This document shows, one piece after another, positions 30,122 to 31,233 of a stretch of 31,233 nt of DNA. How positions within the stretch are numbered: position 1 is the stretch's first letter; the number at the start of each line of letters is the position of its first letter. The notes under the pieces were generated by a model that saw only the letters and a list, made by a program, of their open reading frames with translations, had not been told where the DNA came from and ran no database searches. The position numbers and the translations under genes were made by a program. This DNA comes from a virus: positions 1 through 31,233 of IMG/VR virus record IMGVR_UViG_3300025138_000201; one strand, written 5' to 3'.

Positions 30122-30832
30122 ATGAAGAAAATACTAGGGGTTTTATTAGTTGTATTGATAAGCAATGTGCTCATCGCCCAAGAAGATAGTAAAAAAGGTA
30201 AACCAGATATTCCTGGGACACTCTTAATAGATTTAGGCTTCAACTTCCTCAATAGTGCTCCAACATCTATGGATACGAAGTTTTTTGGATCTAAAACATT
30301 CAATCTTTACTATCAATATGATCTCCCTTTTGGCGATTCAAAGTTTTCATTTCACCCAGGAATTGGAGTGGGAATCGACAAGTATAGCTTTGACAATGAT
30401 GTTATATTCAGCATTGATGCTGACTCCAGTGTTACATTAGACGACTTTGCCACCGTCTTTCCTGAAGGGACTTTAAAAAAGTCAAAATTAACAACTACTT
30501 ATTTAGACATTCCATTAGAATTTAGATTCCATACAAACCCTCATGATAAATCTAGGAGCTTCAAAGTAGGTTTAGGCGGAAGACTTGGATTATTATTAAG
30601 TTCACAGAGTAAAATCAAATACACTGAAAATGGAAATACAATCAAGCTAAAAAACAAGCAGAATTTTGATATGAGCACCATACGGTACGGGGCGACTGCT
30701 CGTATCGGTATTGGTTGGTTCAATCTATTCTATTACCACAATTTATCTGATTTGTTTAAATCAGATAAAGGCCCAGTATTAGGGACGGCTATCACTAACT
30801 ACACTATTGGATTAACTATTGCTGGTTTCTAA
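30122..30832 (+). CDS. PorT-like outer-membrane beta-barrel protein
   Basis: 236 aa from ATG 30122. An upstream in-frame TTG/ATG region would extend the protein by 14 residues, but signal peptide MKKILGVLLVVLISNVLIAQ begins at 30122. After it come alternating amphipathic strands (FKVGLGGRLGLLL, YGATARIGIGWFNLFYYHNLS, TNYTIGLTIAGF), and the protein ends in aromatic Phe, as outer-membrane proteins do. Host gene, function unknown; PorT-like families include secretion components and general barrels. Confidence 0.8.
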   Translation: MKKILGVLLVVLISNVLIAQEDSKKGKPDIPGTLLIDLGFNFLNSAPTSMDTKFFGSKTFNLYYQYDLPFGDSKFSFHPGIGVGIDKYSFDNDVIFSIDADSSVTLDDFATVFPEGTLKKSKLTTTYLDIPLEFRFHTNPHDKSRSFKVGLGGRLGLLLSSQSKIKYTENGNTIKLKNKQNFDMSTIRYGATARIGIGWFNLFYYHNLSDLFKSDKGPVLGTAITNYTIGLTIAGF

Positions 30833-30851
30833 AGAACTTACACCTCTAAAT

Positions 30852-30877
30852 AAAAAAGGAGGCTTACCTCCTTTTTT
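30852..30877. terminator. Terminator after barrel gene
   Basis: An 11-bp stem AAAAAAGGAGG/CCTCCTTTTTT with loop CTTA, 19 bp after the stop codon. Confidence 0.9.
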
Positions 30878-30894
30878 CGTTTCATCGAAAAAGC

Positions 30895-30926
30895 ATTGAT
30901 TGCATACATCTTATATAATACATTTG
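30895..30926 (+). promoter_or_regulatory. Host promoter of gldA
   Basis: ATTG, 20 bases, then TACATTTG. The second is an exact TAnnTTTG -7 element, 17 bp upstream of the gldA ATG. The -33 box has one mismatch to TTTG. Confidence 0.6.
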
Positions 30927-30943
30927 TCGTTCATAGGTAGATT

Positions 30944-31233
30944 ATGTCAGTAGTAGTCAGTCAACTCACAAAAGAATTCGGAGAGCAAAAAGCCATCGAT
31001 AATATTTCCTTCGAAGCAAAGAAAGGGGAAATTATCGGTTTTTTGGGACCCAATGGAGCTGGTAAATCTACTACAATGAAAATTGCTACTTGCTATATTC
31101 CCCCTACTTCTGGTACGGTGACTGTATGCGGCTACGACATCCACACATCTCCTATTGAAGTGCGAAAGAAAATCGGATATCTTCCCGAGCACAACCCTTT
31201 GTATGTTGATATGTATGTTCATGAGTATTTGAA
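30944..31233 (+). CDS. gldA: Gliding-type ABC transporter ATPase GldA (cut by window end)
   Basis: Only the first 96 or so residues are in the window. Walker A GPNGAGKST and the segment IGYLPEHNPLYVDMYVHEYL, characteristic of GldA, are present. In Flavobacterium, GldA works with GldF and GldG in gliding motility. An ATP-binding subunit with other cargo cannot be excluded, but the YLPEHNPLY block is strongly indicative. The ATG at 30944 has a host promoter upstream. Confidence 0.85.
   Translation, partial: MSVVVSQLTKEFGEQKAIDNISFEAKKGEIIGFLGPNGAGKSTTMKIATCYIPPTSGTVTVCGYDIHTSPIEVRKKIGYLPEHNPLYVDMYVHEYL

Noticed and set aside
30947-31222. 91-aa minus-strand ORF at the right edge
   Set aside because: Antisense to the clear Walker A-bearing GldA reading frame.

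Overview
This window looks like a Bacteroidetes chromosome, probably a gliding marine Cytophagales or Flavobacteriia relative. It holds one apparently complete, integrated 27.8-kb prophage. The host call rests on the start of a GldA-type gliding ABC ATPase at the right edge, a PorT-like outer-membrane barrel gene, host promoters of the TAnnTTTG type and weak Shine-Dalgarno signals. The phage DNA is visibly more AT-rich than the host flanks.

Left flank (1-1867): a full-length class II Fic-domain gene lies between two identical 127-bp direct repeats. Each repeat carries the original terminator of a tRNA-Arg gene plus the last 14 bases of the attachment core. A 166-bp palindromic MITE-like element sits upstream of fic. 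This is an older insertion at the same tRNA.

Prophage (1868-29654): the ends are a 17-bp direct repeat, and the right copy is the 3' end of an intact tRNA-Arg(ACG). A tyrosine integrase lies just inside the left end. TGTTGTACCA arm sites occur at both ends in exact 21-bp phase. The left (+) arm has the integrase, two small unknown genes, two small minus-strand genes in a gene-poor stretch, a putative origin (G-run inverted repeat, AT-rich core, TTCTACC repeats) and a replication gene whose C-terminal half has the spacing of a family A/T7-type polymerase palm. No CI-like repressor and no Mu transposase are visible.

From 28643 down to 8083, almost everything is on the minus strand: PD-(D/E)XK-like nuclease, a 42-aa ORF, an ECF-like sigma factor, small terminase candidate, a 55-aa ORF, TerL, gp36-like, DUF935 portal, Mu F-like protein, an HNH-AP2 homing endonuclease, gpG-like and gp37-like neck/tail proteins, gpJ-like and gpI-position baseplate proteins, fibre, ClpP-type protease-scaffold, major capsid, DUF2586 sheath, tube, tail chaperone with a -1 frameshift, tape measure, DUF6046, hub, spike, small baseplate protein, gp25/gpW-like wedge, LysM-LamG adhesin and holin. 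This is a contractile-tailed (Mu-like) virion in a site-specifically integrating phage. A RusA-like resolvase and a DUF5675 protein run the other way at the right end.

The most interesting system is regulatory. At least nine intergenic gaps in front of minus-strand structural genes carry the same promoter-like module, AAAC-N17-TTTATA (one base shorter in two). The phage encodes one ECF-like sigma factor just upstream of terminase, and I infer that it drives this late regulon. Other strong points are the polymerase-like replicase beside the putative origin, the slippery A9C frameshift before the tape measure gene, and a DUF5675 protein that has lost the family's conserved His and Cys.

Right flank (29655-31233): tRNA-Arg(ACG), whose 5' end overlaps the stop codon of a GIY-YIG gene, then the outer-membrane barrel gene and the truncated gldA.
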